Shown: one piece after another, positions 9,516 through 18,924 of the stretch | Layout: every line of letters begins with the position of its first letter | How positions within the stretch are numbered: position 1 is the stretch's first letter | Assembly (NCBI GenBank): GCA_963781065.1 | Contig: CAWAET010000003.1 | Coordinates: 62,001-126,000 of the forward strand | Direction: 5' to 3' | Source of the DNA: CALZJC01 sp963781065 | GTDB lineage: Bacteria; Acidobacteriota; Thermoanaerobaculia; Multivoradales; JAHEKO01 | DNA: 64,000 nt | Notes under the pieces: model-generated | What the model was told of the DNA's origin: nothing | Databases searched by the model: none | The model's input: only the letters and a program-made list of their open reading frames with translations | Translations under genes and position numbers: made by a program

Positions 9516-10953
9516 TCAACCCGCCAGCCGCCGGACCGCCCGAACGTAGAGCGCCACCCCGTCGACGAAGCCGGGCAGGCCGATGCGCTCGTTGGTGCCG
9601 TCGACCCGAAAGGTGTCGGTGGTGAAGATGAGGAACGGCGAGAAGCCGTAGGAGGGGATGCCGGCCTGGCGAAAGAAGCGCGAGTCGGTGGCGTTCCAGG
9701 GCAGGAAGTAGGGTCCGACGGTGACCTCGGGATAGGTCTCCTCGATCGTCTCGACCAGACCGGCGTAGGCGGGATGGTCGAGCGGGCTGCCCACGCGCCG
9801 TGCCGCGGGCGGGCAGCACCGTGACCGCCAGCCCGTGCGTGGCCCAGGCGGGCAGCAGCTCGGGCAGCGCGTCGTCGAGCTCGAAGCCCGGCAGCAGCCG
9901 CAGGACCAGCTTCATGCGGTAGCCGCCGCCCGGGTCTGCCACCACCGGCAGCGCCACCACCTCGTTGCGCAGCATGGCGTCGAGGTAGGAGGGCAGCTCG
10001 GCCACTCGGGCGGGGTGGTCGACGGTCGCCGCCATGTCGCTCAACCGGCGGCGGTAGCCGCGGTGCTGGCGCGACGGCGCGTAGTGGCTGGCGAAGGCGG
10101 CCACCTCGGGAGTCAAGACCGCGTCGGTCGTGCCGCGATGCTCTTCGAGGTAGGCGAGCAACTCGTCGAGCGGCTCGCGCCGGCCGGCGCAGACCCAGGC
10201 CTCGGCGATCCGCTTGTGGGCGAACTCGACCCCCCAGTACTTGATCTCCTCGCGGCTCACCGGCTCGACGATGCCGCCCTCGGTGAGCACCGCCCAGAAC
10301 CGGCTCACCAGCTCGGGGTGGCGGGCCAGGACCCAGCGGGTGCCCAGCTCGCTGCCCACCTCCTCGCTGCCGGTGGCGAGGAAGATCACCGAGCGCTCGG
10401 GCTGGCGGCCGGAGTCGAGCAGCGCGACGAGAGCCTGCAGCTGGGCGACCGTGACGCTCTTCATGTCGAACACGCCGCGACCCCAGATGTGGGGCGGGTC
10501 GATGACCCCGGCGAACGGCGGGTGCTTCCACTCGTCGGCGTCGTCGGCGGGATAGACGTCGATGTGATTGTGCAGCACCAGCGCCTCTCGGCGGCGGCCC
10601 TCGAGGATCGCCCAGAGGTTGGCGCCGCGCTCGCCGAGGCGCTCGATGTGCGGCTCGAGGCCGGCCGCCTCGAGCCGCTCGGCCAGGAACCTGGCCCCGG
10701 CCAGCTCGCTGCCGGTGGTGGGCGTGGTGTCGATCCGCACATACTCCTGGAGCAGCTGCACCTCGGGCAGCTCGGCCCACTCGACCTCGGTCCACGAGCG
10801 GTCGAGGGTCATGACGGCGAGCCGGCGGGCGATCCAGGCGCCGGCAACCAGCAACAGGATCAGGCCGCCGGCCCCGATCGCGGCACGGAGGCGGATCTTG
10901 CGCCGCCGAGCCGGGTCGACGCCGCGAAAGGGCCGCAGGACGCGCAGCAGCAT
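9516..10953 (-). CDS. M20-family metallopeptidase, membrane-anchored, one apparent frameshift
   Basis: About 479 codons. The N-terminus (start at 10953) has a membrane helix (ILLLVAGAWIARRLAVM). The M20/dipeptidase core follows: YVRIDTTPTTGSE, the zinc-binding HNHIDVYPAD, WGRGVFDMK, and the catalytic-base motif ATGSEEVGSE. Near 9798 the frame shifts by +1 (or -2) and continues with SPLDHPAYAGL to LPGFVDGVALYVRAVRRLAG, giving the normal C-terminus. The family includes aminoacylase-like and carboxypeptidase-like enzymes, and no specific substrate can be named. Divergent from the glycosyltransferase at 11027. Confidence 0.8.
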
Positions 10954-11026
10954 GGGCTGGGATGGTAGCAGCCGGCGTTCGGGGTCGGCGCGGCCGGCGG
11001 CGCTCTCTTGTAGAGTCCTCGCCGTC

Positions 11027-12596
11027 GTGCAACCCAACGCCGAAGTCTCGTCGCCCGGCCGCGCCGGCGCCCCCTGGTGGCTGCTGGCGGTCGCCGCGGC
11101 GGTCTGTCTGGGCTATCTGGCGGTCGAGCGACGGCTGCTCGGCGCCTCCGGCGGCCTGCCGCTCGACGACAGCTGGATCCACCTGGCCTTGGCGCGCAAC
11201 CTGGCCGCCGGCCACGGGCTGTCGCTCAACCCCGGCGAGCTGGTCACCGGATCCACCGCGCCGCTGTGGACCGCCCTGCTGTCGGTGCTGGCACTGCTGC
11301 CGGGCTCGCCGGTCTTGTGGGTCAAGCTGCTCGGTGCCGGCCTGCACCTGGCGGGGGTCGACGCGACCTACCGGCTGGCGCGCGAGCTCGAGCTGACGCC
11401 GGCTCTCTCCGCCCTCGCCGCCGGTCTCGGCCTGGGCACGGGCTGGCTGGTCTGGTCGGCGCTGTCCGGCCTCGAGATCCCGCTGTTCGTCGCTCTCAGC
11501 CTGTGGGGCGTGCTGCTGCACCTGCGCGAGCGACGGGCGCCCGGACGGCTGCCGCTGTCGCTGGCGGTGCTGGCCGCCGGCGCCCTGGCACGGCCGGAGG
11601 GACTGCTGCTGCTGGGGTTGGCGGTGCTCGACCGGCTTGCCCGCGGCGGATGGCTCCGGCCGGCGAGGCCTGCTGACCGGGCTCGGGCTGGCGCTGCTGC
11701 TGCTGCTGCCGCTGGCGGCGTTCAACCTGGCGGTCGGCGCCTCGCCGCTGCCGACCACCTTCGCCGCCAAGGCCGGCGGCAGCCGCGACTGGCTGCCCGG
11801 GCTGCGGGAGATCTCCGGCATCCTCGAGATCCTCTTCAGCGTCCAGCCGTGGTCGGTCCTGCTGGCGGCCGGCGGCACGGTGGAGCTGGCCCGCCGGCTG
11901 GGCACCAGCCGCGACCGCGGCCTGCTGCCCGCCCTCTGGCTGTTCGGCCTGCCGCTGGCCTACGCCGCCCTGAGCCCGTCGGGCGGGTTGGTGGCGGGCA
12001 ACTTCGGCCGCTATTACTTCCCGCTCTACCCCTTCCTCGCCGTCGTCGGCACGCTGGGCCTGGCGCCGCTCGTGGGCCGGCCGCGGCAGCCGGCGGCGGC
12101 GGGGCGCCGGGCCCTGGCGGCGCTGGCGGTCGCCGCTTTGCTCTGGCCGACCCTGCTGTCGACCGTCCGCGGAGCGGGCCGCTATGCCCAGAGCGTCGCC
12201 AACGTCAGCGACAGCGACGTGGCGATGGCCGGCTGGCTGGCCGGCCGGCTGCCGCCCGAGGCGGTCCTGGCGGTCAACGACATCGGCGCCCTGGGCTACC
12301 TGTTGCCGAACCGGCTGATCGATCTGGCCGGCATCGCCAACCCGGAGCTGGCGGCCTACCTCACCGGTCCGGAAGGCCGCGGCGCCGGCATGCGCCGCTT
12401 CCTGGCCGAGCGCCGGCCGGACTATCTGGTGGTCTTCCCGGCGTGGTTCCCGGACCTGGTGGCGCCAGGCGGCCCGTTCCGTCCGGTCCACGGGCTGAAG
12501 ATCGGCGGCAACATCACGATGGGCGGCGACGAGCTGGTGGTCTACGCGACGCCCTGGACGCGGCATCCACTGACCGCGGCCCCGCCGCCCGGCTAG
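11027..12596 (+). CDS. GT-C type polytopic membrane glycosyltransferase-like protein, one apparent frameshift
   Basis: About 523 codons, start taken as GTG 11027. The N-terminal signature LPLDDSWIHLALARNLAAGH followed by GLSLNPGELVTGSTAPLW is the first periplasmic loop of GT-C enzymes, with the paired Asp expected to bind a metal or polyprenyl-phosphate sugar donor. It resembles the AftB-like proteins that use decaprenyl-phosphoryl pentoses. Many hydrophobic helices follow, then a C-terminal soluble part with AVNDIGALGYLLPNRLIDLA. At about 11660 the frame moves by +1 (or -2). A UbiA-type phosphoribosyltransferase and PAP2 phosphatase 5-8 kb away make a pentosyl-lipid donor plausible. Confidence 0.65.
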
Positions 12597-12623
12597 CGTT
12601 GGCGGGAGGGCTGGCCCGACGCG

Positions 12624-14171
12624 CTAGCGCGCCGCGGGTACGGCCGCCCGCCCGAGCAGCACCAGGTGGTTGGCCGGAGCGTAGGCGTCGGTGAGCAGCA
12701 GCCCTTCGCCCGCCTCCAGCGTCACCTCCCGCCGGCTGCTCGCCAGCTCCGCCAAGGACGGGTCGAAGCTCCACTTCTGGTCGAGCTCGCGGCCGCGCTC
12801 GATCATCTGCTGGCGCGGCATCAAGGTCGGCCGGGTCGAGGCCAGCAGCAGCGTGTTGTTGGAGCCGCGCACTCCAAAGGCCAGGGCGTCGCCGAAGCGG
12901 TCGGCAACGGTGCGGAACATGGCGCGCACGAAGGGCGCGTCCATGTCGGCCGCCAGGTTGATGCCGAGCACGCCGCCGGGGTTGAGCCGCTGCCGGACGA
13001 GGTCGAAGAACTCCGCCGTCGTCAGGTGGAAGGGCACCGCCAGCCCGATGTAGGCGTCGCTGTAGATGTAGTCCCAACGCCGGTCGGTGCCGGTGAGGAA
13101 GCGCCGGGCGTCGGCCACGTGGGTGCGGGCCAGCGGCCCCGGCTCGAAGAAGAAGAACCGCTCGGCGATCTCCGGGATGGCGTCGTCGATGTCGACGTAG
13201 TCCACGCTCAGCCCGGGCCGCGCCCGCTGCAGGTAGCGGCCGCCGATCCCGGAGCCCATGCCCAGGACCAGCAGGCTGTCGATCTCGGGGTTGAGCAGCA
13301 GCGCCGCCGGGCTCCACCGCTGGTAGGCCAGTCCCGGCCGCAGGTCCGCGAGCCGGACCGCCGACTGCAGGGCGCGGTCGCCGCGTAGGAAGCGGATGCC
13401 GTCCTTCTCGAACACTTCGAGCGCCTGGTAGGCGGTGAGCCGGGTGTGCAGGACGCCGCTCGCCCGCGCCTCCCCGGCCGATTCGCCGAACAGCCCGGTC
13501 AAGGCGGCCAGCGCCGCCAGGCCGGCGGCCAGCGCGGCCGGCTTCTCGCGACCGAGCTCGCCGAGCAGCGCGAGGAAGGCGGTCAGCGCGGTGGCCAGCA
13601 GCAGCAGGCCGAAGGTCTGGCGCAGCTCGAGATAGGGGATCAGCACGAAGGTGCACGCCAGGGTGCCGAACAGGCTGCCGGCCGTGGAGAGGGCGAACAG
13701 CCTGCCGGCGGTGTTGCCCAGGTAGGCCAGGTCGCGGGTCGCCAGGCGGATGGCGAAGGGCGAGACCGTGGCCAGCAGCACGCTCGGCGGGCCGAAGAGC
13801 AGCGTCGTCGCCACCAGGGTGCCGGCGGGCGAGTACCCCGTCGCCTCGGCCACGACCCCCGCCAGCCGGGTGCCGAAGATCATCAGCAGCACCAGGAAGG
13901 CGGCGGCGATCGCCAGCAGCCTGCCGAGCTGGGCCAGCCGCGGCTGGCGGTCGGCCAGCCGGCCGCCCCAGAAGTAGCCGGCCGACAGGGCGGCCAGGAA
14001 GACGCTGATGATCGAGCCCCAGACGTAGACGCTGTTGCCGAAAAACGGCGCCAGCACCCGGCTCGAGAGGATCTCGAGGGCCATGATCACGGCGCCGGTG
14101 GCGGTGACGATGGAGTAGAACCGGGTGGGGGAGATCGGCTTCTGGGTGTTCATGTTGTGGGCGCGGATCAT
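12624..14171 (-). CDS. Membrane-fused spermidine-synthase-like protein
   Basis: 515 residues; an internal start at 14153 (MNTQKP) is equally possible. The first ~230 residues form six to eight membrane helices (MALEILSSRVLAPFFGNSVY, then ISVFLAALSAGYFWGGRLAD), the part often found fused to spermidine synthase-like domains. The C-terminal half is a Rossmann methyltransferase/aminopropyltransferase fold with LVLGMGSGIGGRYLQ, the acidic VDYVDIDDAIPEIAE and WDYIYSDAYIGLAVPFHLTT. The last resembles the spermidine synthase D-D loop but is not a perfect match, so the true substrate is uncertain. It is convergent with the GT-C gene, 27 bases apart. Confidence 0.75.
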   Translation of the reverse strand: MIRAHNMNTQKPISPTRFYSIVTATGAVIMALEILSSRVLAPFFGNSVYVWGSIISVFLAALSAGYFWGGRLADRQPRLAQLGRLLAIAAAFLVLLMIFGTRLAGVVAEATGYSPAGTLVATTLLFGPPSVLLATVSPFAIRLATRDLAYLGNTAGRLFALSTAGSLFGTLACTFVLIPYLELRQTFGLLLLATALTAFLALLGELGREKPAALAAGLAALAALTGLFGESAGEARASGVLHTRLTAYQALEVFEKDGIRFLRGDRALQSAVRLADLRPGLAYQRWSPAALLLNPEIDSLLVLGMGSGIGGRYLQRARPGLSVDYVDIDDAIPEIAERFFFFEPGPLARTHVADARRFLTGTDRRWDYIYSDAYIGLAVPFHLTTAEFFDLVRQRLNPGGVLGINLAADMDAPFVRAMFRTVADRFGDALAFGVRGSNNTLLLASTRPTLMPRQQMIERGRELDQKWSFDPSLAELASSRREVTLEAGEGLLLTDAYAPANHLVLLGRAAVPAAR

Positions 14172-14846
14172 ACCTGTCGGTTGGGGCGCTTGGAGGCGAG
14201 ACGTCGGGGGTTGGTGCGCGAGGGCCGGTCGGCTCTGGAAGTGAAGGCTCAGCGTTGGCGTGGTGGGGCCGGTCGGCTGCGGAGATGCGGTTTGAAGGTC
14301 AGCGTGCTTGGGCCGGTCGGCTATGGAGCCGAGAGGTGGGGGGTCCCAGGTACCGGCTCGGCTCAGTCGGACTATGGGGGGTGGCCTCGCCTGCGCACTC
14401 CCGACGCGCCGGACCAGCCGAGGCCTCCGGTCGTTCGTGCTGTAGCGCTGCTCGTGAGCTACCTGAGACCCCCCACCTCTCGGCTCCGCCGCCGACCTCC
14501 GATGGTGCCGAGCCGGGGCCGGGCTCTCGGTGGCCGCCGACCTCCGGCGGTGCCAAGGCGGAGCCTGACTCCGGTGGTCCCGACCTCCGACGGCGGCGAC
14601 GGGTCGTCGTCCTCGGTGGCCGCTGCGGTGTGCCGCGAGTCACGCGGCACAGCGGTAGCGAAAGCCGCAGCGGCGTCGCGTAGTGGCGCCTCAGGCGACC
14701 GCGGTAGTGCCGCACGCCGTCACTGCCTCGAACTCGACCGTCTCGCGAGTCCCACCGCCGCTCCTTCACACGCGCGGGCGACAGCGCCACGGAGCGATGC
14801 CGCTGCGGCTTGGAGCGGCCCAAGCCACCAGCGGGCCGGGCAGCTA
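14172..14846. repeat. 675-base non-coding region with inverted and tandem repeats
   Basis: No convincing gene lies between the spermidine-synthase-like gene and the sulfatase. Structures visible: a 28-base inverted repeat with one mismatch (14325-14352 and 14460-14487, about 107 bases apart); about three direct repeats of ~45 bases starting at 14488, 14533 and 14577, each containing CCGACCTCC; three copies of GGGCCGGTCGGCT-like sequence near 14223, 14265 and 14310; and a nine-base-pair hairpin at 14629-14651. Long open frames across it are antisense to nothing known and read as low-complexity Arg/Gly/Pro. Possibly a lineage-specific intergenic repeat or structured RNA. Confidence 0.7.
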
Positions 14847-16796
14847 CTAGGGGAGGGCGGGCGGGTAGTAACCGCGTTCCCAGCCGCGCTCCGCGTAGTA
14901 GGCGAGCTGGGCGCCGATGAAGGCGCGCAGGGTGGCGTCGAGCTCGGCGGCGCGGGCGGGCTCGGTGGCGGCGAGGTCGGTGGTCTCGCCCGGGTCGGTG
15001 GCGAGGTCGTAGAGGCGGGCCTCGCCCCGGTCCAGGTTGTAGAGGTACTTCCAGCCGTCGCGCAGCACCCCGTCCGCCGAGGTCATGCCCTGGATGGTGA
15101 AGAACAGCGGCCGGCCGGCGGCGCTGTAGGCCGGGTCGAGGACGTCGCCGCGGCCCTGGAAGTTGCCGTGCGGCGGCAGCCCCAGGGCGGCGAGCAGGGC
15201 CGGCGCCAGGTCCAGCAGGCCGACCGGCTCGTCGACGGCGCGGGCCGCCGCGCCGGGCCGGCGCACCAGCATCAGCGAGCGCACCTGCTCCTCGTGCAGG
15301 GCGGTGCCGTGGGTCGGGTGGCCGTGCTCGTAGAACGCCTCGCCGTGGTCCGAGACCACCGCGAGGACGGTGTCCGGCCACTCGCCGGTGCGCTCGAGCT
15401 CGGCCCGTACCTCGCCGATCCAGCGGTCGGAGTAGGCGAGGGCGTTGTTGAAGCGGTTGACCAGGACCGGCGCCTTCGCCGGCGGGTAGTTGAAGAAGGA
15501 GGCCGGGAAGTCGATCCGCCAGGGGGCGTAGGGCCGCGGCGCCTCGGGGGGCACCTCGTAGGGGAAGTGGTTGGCCTGGAAGTTGAGATAGGCGAACCAG
15601 GGCCGGTCCCGACCGCTGCCGAGCCAGCTCTTCCAGGCCGCCACCGGGGTCTCCTCGAAGACCTTGGACTCCGGGCCGCTGCCGCGGTGGCGGGCCTCCG
15701 GCCAGTCGAGCGAGTGGCGCAGGAGGCCCAGCCCGGGGGTGTCGAGGTAGGCCAGCATGTTGCCCCAGCGCTCGTTCTGGCAGGAGAACATGGCGGTGGC
15801 GTAGCCGGCGGCGGCGAGGGCGTCCCAGACGAGGGTACGCGGGTAGTCGAGGCGGGCGTAGTAGTCGTGCTCGGGGTACTTGCGCGGATGCAGCGACGAC
15901 AGCACCGCCATCTGGGCGTAGTCGGAGTGGCCGGAGGTGGTGTAGGCGCGGCGGAACAGCGTCGACTCGGCGGCCAGCCGTTCCAGCTGCGGCGTCAGGC
16001 CGGCCGGGCCGTCGCCGAAGCTCGTCCGCTTCCAGGGCACCGACTCGAGCATGATGAGCAGCAGGTTGGGCCGGCGAGCAGCGGCCCCGGGCGCGTAGGC
16101 GGCGATCGGCGGCCCCTGCTGCCGGCCGGCGGCGGCCCCGGTCGCGGGCGCGGCCTGGAACCGGCCGGCCGCGCGGCTCGCCAGCCAGCGGCCCTCCGGC
16201 GCCAGCTGGCGGGCAAAACGGTGGACCGTCGGCGAGGCCCGGTAGAGCAGCGTCCCGGCGAGCGCCGCGGCGAGCACCGCCGCCGCCAGCGCCGCCGGAG
16301 CCCACCGGGCCGGCCTGTCGCGAGTGCGCCGCAGCAGGGCGAAGAGCAGGCCGCCGGCGAGCGCCGTGGCCGCCGCGAACAGCACCAGTGCCCGGGTCTC
16401 GTCGCCCAGCGCCTCCTGCAGGATCTGCCGCCGGTTGTGCCAGCCGAACCAGAGATCCGACCGCTTGAGGTGGACCCCGGTGGCGCGGTACTTGACCACC
16501 GAGGCGGCGGAGAGCCCGAGCAGCGCCGCCAGGCCGCCGGCCTTGGCCAGGTCGAGCCAGGGGCCGCGCAGGCGTCTGCCCAGAGACGCCTCGAGGCCGG
16601 CGCTCAGCGCCGCCGCCAGCCCCACCTCGACCGCCACCAGGCAGAGGATGGCGGCGGCCACCGCCAGCCGATGGCCGAGCGGCACCACCCGGGCCGGCAC
16701 CTCGGTCAGCAGCAGATGGAACAGCAGGGCCGCCTGCAGCAGGCCGGCGACGGCGAAGGCCGGCGCCTGGCCGAGCTGGGCCCGCTCACCGCGCAT
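14847..16796 (-). CDS. Membrane sulfatase / phosphoglycerol-transferase-like protein
   Basis: 649 residues; start at 16796, four bases after the stop of the GT2 gene, is preferred over a longer frame that overlaps it. About five N-terminal membrane helices (to residue ~225), then an extracytoplasmic alkaline-phosphatase-fold domain: NLLLIMLESVPWKRTSF (metal site; the nucleophile would be in SVPWKRTS), TSGHSDYAQMAVLSSLHP, and VVSDHGEAFYEHGHPTHGTA (D-H-G-E metal ligands). This architecture is shared by LtaS-, EptA- and OpgE-like enzymes that move phospho-alcohol head groups onto surface glycans. The ending EARLYDLATDPGETTDLA is typical of sulfatases. The exact substrate is unknown; linkage to glycan genes suggests glycan decoration. 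Confidence 0.8.
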   Translation of the reverse strand: MRGERAQLGQAPAFAVAGLLQAALLFHLLLTEVPARVVPLGHRLAVAAAILCLVAVEVGLAAALSAGLEASLGRRLRGPWLDLAKAGGLAALLGLSAASVVKYRATGVHLKRSDLWFGWHNRRQILQEALGDETRALVLFAAATALAGGLLFALLRRTRDRPARWAPAALAAAVLAAALAGTLLYRASPTVHRFARQLAPEGRWLASRAAGRFQAAPATGAAAGRQQGPPIAAYAPGAAARRPNLLLIMLESVPWKRTSFGDGPAGLTPQLERLAAESTLFRRAYTTSGHSDYAQMAVLSSLHPRKYPEHDYYARLDYPRTLVWDALAAAGYATAMFSCQNERWGNMLAYLDTPGLGLLRHSLDWPEARHRGSGPESKVFEETPVAAWKSWLGSGRDRPWFAYLNFQANHFPYEVPPEAPRPYAPWRIDFPASFFNYPPAKAPVLVNRFNNALAYSDRWIGEVRAELERTGEWPDTVLAVVSDHGEAFYEHGHPTHGTALHEEQVRSLMLVRRPGAAARAVDEPVGLLDLAPALLAALGLPPHGNFQGRGDVLDPAYSAAGRPLFFTIQGMTSADGVLRDGWKYLYNLDRGEARLYDLATDPGETTDLAATEPARAAELDATLRAFIGAQLAYYAERGWERGYYPPALP

Positions 16797-16800
16797 CCGC

Positions 16801-17859
16801 TCAGCCGGCGGCGGGCCCGCCGCGGCGGTACAGGTCGCGCTTGAGGAAGTAGAGCACCTCCTCCTGGTTGAGCCGCTGCCGCACCAGCATGTCGCCCACC
16901 AGCGCGATGACCATCGTGCCGGTGGCGAGAAAGCAGAACGAGCCGCCGACAAAGCCGGCCCAGATGTGGGGCGAGAAGGCGCCGCTCGTCAGATAGTGGG
17001 TGAGCAGGAAGCCGAGCAGCGAGGCGCCGATCGCGAGGAACAGTCCGGCGAGCAGGGCGAAGAACGAGAAGGGCCGGTAGCTGATGAAGGCGCGCAGCAT
17101 GATCTGCAGCGAGCGGAAGGCGTAGCGCGGGATGCTCGAGGCGATGCGCGAGGCGCCGAACCGCCGCACGCCCTCGACCTTGACCGGCAGCTCGACGATC
17201 TCGAGGCCCTTGAAGATCAGGTCGAGAAAAGTCTCCTGGGTGTAGGTGAAGCTGCCAAACAGGTTCATCCGCAGCAGCGCCTCGCGCGAGAAGGCGCGGA
17301 AGCCGCACGAGACGTCGCGGAACCGCCGGCCGCTGAGCAGCCAGACGATCCTGGCCACCCAGCGGTTGCCCCAGCGCTTGATGGCCGGCATCCTGGGCAC
17401 CAGCTCGCGGTCGAGGAAGCGCGAGGCGGTCACCATGTGCGCCTCGCCGGCGACGATCGGCGCCACCAGGGTGGCGACGTCGGCGGGGTTGAACTGGCCG
17501 TCGCCGTCGATGTTGACCACCAGGTCGGCGCCCAGCGCCAGCGCCTGCTGGATGCCGTCGCGAAACGTCCGGCCGAGACCCAGGTTGGCGCGGTGGCTGA
17601 CCACCCGGGCCCCCGCCTGGCGGGCGCGCTCGGCGGTCGCGTCGGTGGAGCCGTCGTCGAGCACCACAACCTCGACCGAGCCGACCCCGGGCAGCTCGCG
17701 CGGCACCGCGCCCACCACCTCGGCCACCGTCTGCTCTTCGTTCAGGCAGGGCACCAGGACGACGAGCTTCAGCGCCCGGGCCGGCAGCGGCGGGTCCGGC
17801 TCTGCGGCCAGCCGGCTCGACGCGGCGGGCGCGTTTGGGGAGCTCACTGGGGTGGACAT
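16801..17859 (-). CDS. GT2 polyprenyl-phosphate glycosyltransferase (DPM1-like)
   Basis: 352 residues, start at 17859. The catalytic GT-A domain starts at about residue 32 with LVVLVPCLNEEQTVAEVV, then VVVLDDGSTDATAER and the DxD-type metal site NIDGDGQFNPAD, and RRFRDVSCGFRAFSREA. Two C-terminal membrane helices at about 265-340 (FFALLAGLFLAIGASLLGFL, then GGSFCFLATGTMVIALVGDM) anchor it. Such proteins load a sugar from a nucleotide sugar onto polyprenyl phosphate for later GT-C enzymes. Neighbours (PAP2, UbiA-like, GT-C, sulfatase) fit an envelope glycan pathway. Followed four bases later by the sulfatase gene. Confidence 0.87.
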   Translation of the reverse strand: MSTPVSSPNAPAASSRLAAEPDPPLPARALKLVVLVPCLNEEQTVAEVVGAVPRELPGVGSVEVVVLDDGSTDATAERARQAGARVVSHRANLGLGRTFRDGIQQALALGADLVVNIDGDGQFNPADVATLVAPIVAGEAHMVTASRFLDRELVPRMPAIKRWGNRWVARIVWLLSGRRFRDVSCGFRAFSREALLRMNLFGSFTYTQETFLDLIFKGLEIVELPVKVEGVRRFGASRIASSIPRYAFRSLQIMLRAFISYRPFSFFALLAGLFLAIGASLLGFLLTHYLTSGAFSPHIWAGFVGGSFCFLATGTMVIALVGDMLVRQRLNQEEVLYFLKRDLYRRGGPAAG

Positions 17860-17863
17860 GGCG

Positions 17864-18919
17864 CTAGGGCAGTTTAGCCTGCGGCTCGGGGGAGGGCGAC
17901 CCTGGCGGCTCCGGATCGAGCCGCCAGGCGGCCCAGAAGGCCAGGCTGGCGATGCCGATGCCGACATAGCCGTCCAGCGCGTAGTGCCAGCCGGTGACGA
18001 TGGAGCCGACCAAGGTCAGGAGGGTGCCGATCACCGCCGGTACCAGCCAGGGTCTCGCTCGGCGCCGGATCCACAGCAGCAGCAGCCAGTGGCCGCCGAC
18101 GTGCAGGCTCGGCATGGCGGCGATGCCGCGGGTGGGGTTGAACCGCTTGAGCGTGCCCTCACGGCCGGCGACCACGGTCTGGTAGTTGCGCCACAGCGTC
18201 GCCTGGGCGGCCCGGGCGTGCGGCATCTCGGGCGCCAGCTGCTGGAAGAGCTCGCCCTGGACGTAGACCGGCCCCAGCGCCGGCGCCGCCAGGTAGAGCC
18301 ACGGCCCAAGGGTCCAGATGAGCACCGACGAGAGCATGAACCGGCGGCGGGTGCCGGCGTCGGGCGCGGCGCAGAAGAACGACAGCCCGAACATCATGGT
18401 CGGCAGCCACCAGCCGTACCAGGTCTCGAGCGGCCCGACGAGCCCGCTGCCGGCGAGCAGCTCGGTGAGCAGGATCGAGGGCGAGACGCCGAGGTGCAGC
18501 AGCCGGTCGAGCGCCCACAGCTCGCGATCCCACAGCCGGCCGTTGACCAGCGGCACGCAGACCTTGAGCCAGAAGTAGGCGTAGGTGAAGACAAAGCAGG
18601 TCAGCCACAGCCGCAGCCAGAGCAGCAGCCAGGCCGGCTGGGCGAGCCGGCGCAGGTACGGCCGCAGCGGGCGCCGGCCGAGCAGCAGGTAGAGGGCGTA
18701 GAGCGGCGGCCCGGCGAGCAGCACCTGGGCGGTCGGCCGGAACAGCGGCGGCACGGTGTAGACGACCGTGTTCCAGTCGATCCGCAGGCCGTGGCCGCGC
18801 AGCAAGAGCACCGCCGCGGCGAGGCTCCCCCAGGCGGCGATCTCGAACGGGTAGGGGCGCCAGGGGCGTCGCCTCGTGCCGCCGGGGGCGGGGCTCGGGT
18901 CTGGCGGGCTGGCGGTCAC
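17864..18919 (-). CDS. PAP2-superfamily membrane phosphatase
   Basis: About 351 residues starting with GTG (18919), five bases past the stop of the UbiA-family gene. Roughly six membrane helices. The PAP2 phosphatase signature is at the C-terminal end: KRFNPTRGIAAMPSLHVGGH (lysine/Arg loop, then SLHV with catalytic-pocket His), and GSIVTGWHYALDGYVGI, giving the last motif's His and Asp. This architecture occurs in inositol-phosphoryl and polyprenyl-phospho-sugar phosphatases. Directly behind a UbiA-type phosphoribosyltransferase, its attractive role is dephosphorylating polyprenyl-phosphoribose 5-phosphate, as proposed for the mycobacterial gene pair Rv3806c-Rv3807c. Confidence 0.8.
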   Translation of the reverse strand: MTASPPDPSPAPGGTRRRPWRPYPFEIAAWGSLAAAVLLLRGHGLRIDWNTVVYTVPPLFRPTAQVLLAGPPLYALYLLLGRRPLRPYLRRLAQPAWLLLWLRLWLTCFVFTYAYFWLKVCVPLVNGRLWDRELWALDRLLHLGVSPSILLTELLAGSGLVGPLETWYGWWLPTMMFGLSFFCAAPDAGTRRRFMLSSVLIWTLGPWLYLAAPALGPVYVQGELFQQLAPEMPHARAAQATLWRNYQTVVAGREGTLKRFNPTRGIAAMPSLHVGGHWLLLLWIRRRARPWLVPAVIGTLLTLVGSIVTGWHYALDGYVGIGIASLAFWAAWRLDPEPPGSPSPEPQAKLP

Positions 18920-18924
18920 CGATC

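Noticed and set aside
14299..16305. A long minus-strand frame through the repeat region reading repeated EVGG-type sequence
   Set aside because: It overlaps the sulfatase gene in another frame, has no start signal and the repeat period (45/44 bases) is not kept in codons, so I treat it as non-coding repeat.
13446..16844. A 1132-codon open frame on the plus strand
   Set aside because: It is antisense to the spermidine-synthase-like and sulfatase genes and reads as Arg/Gly/Gln-rich low complexity with no domain, typical of antisense frames in GC-rich DNA.
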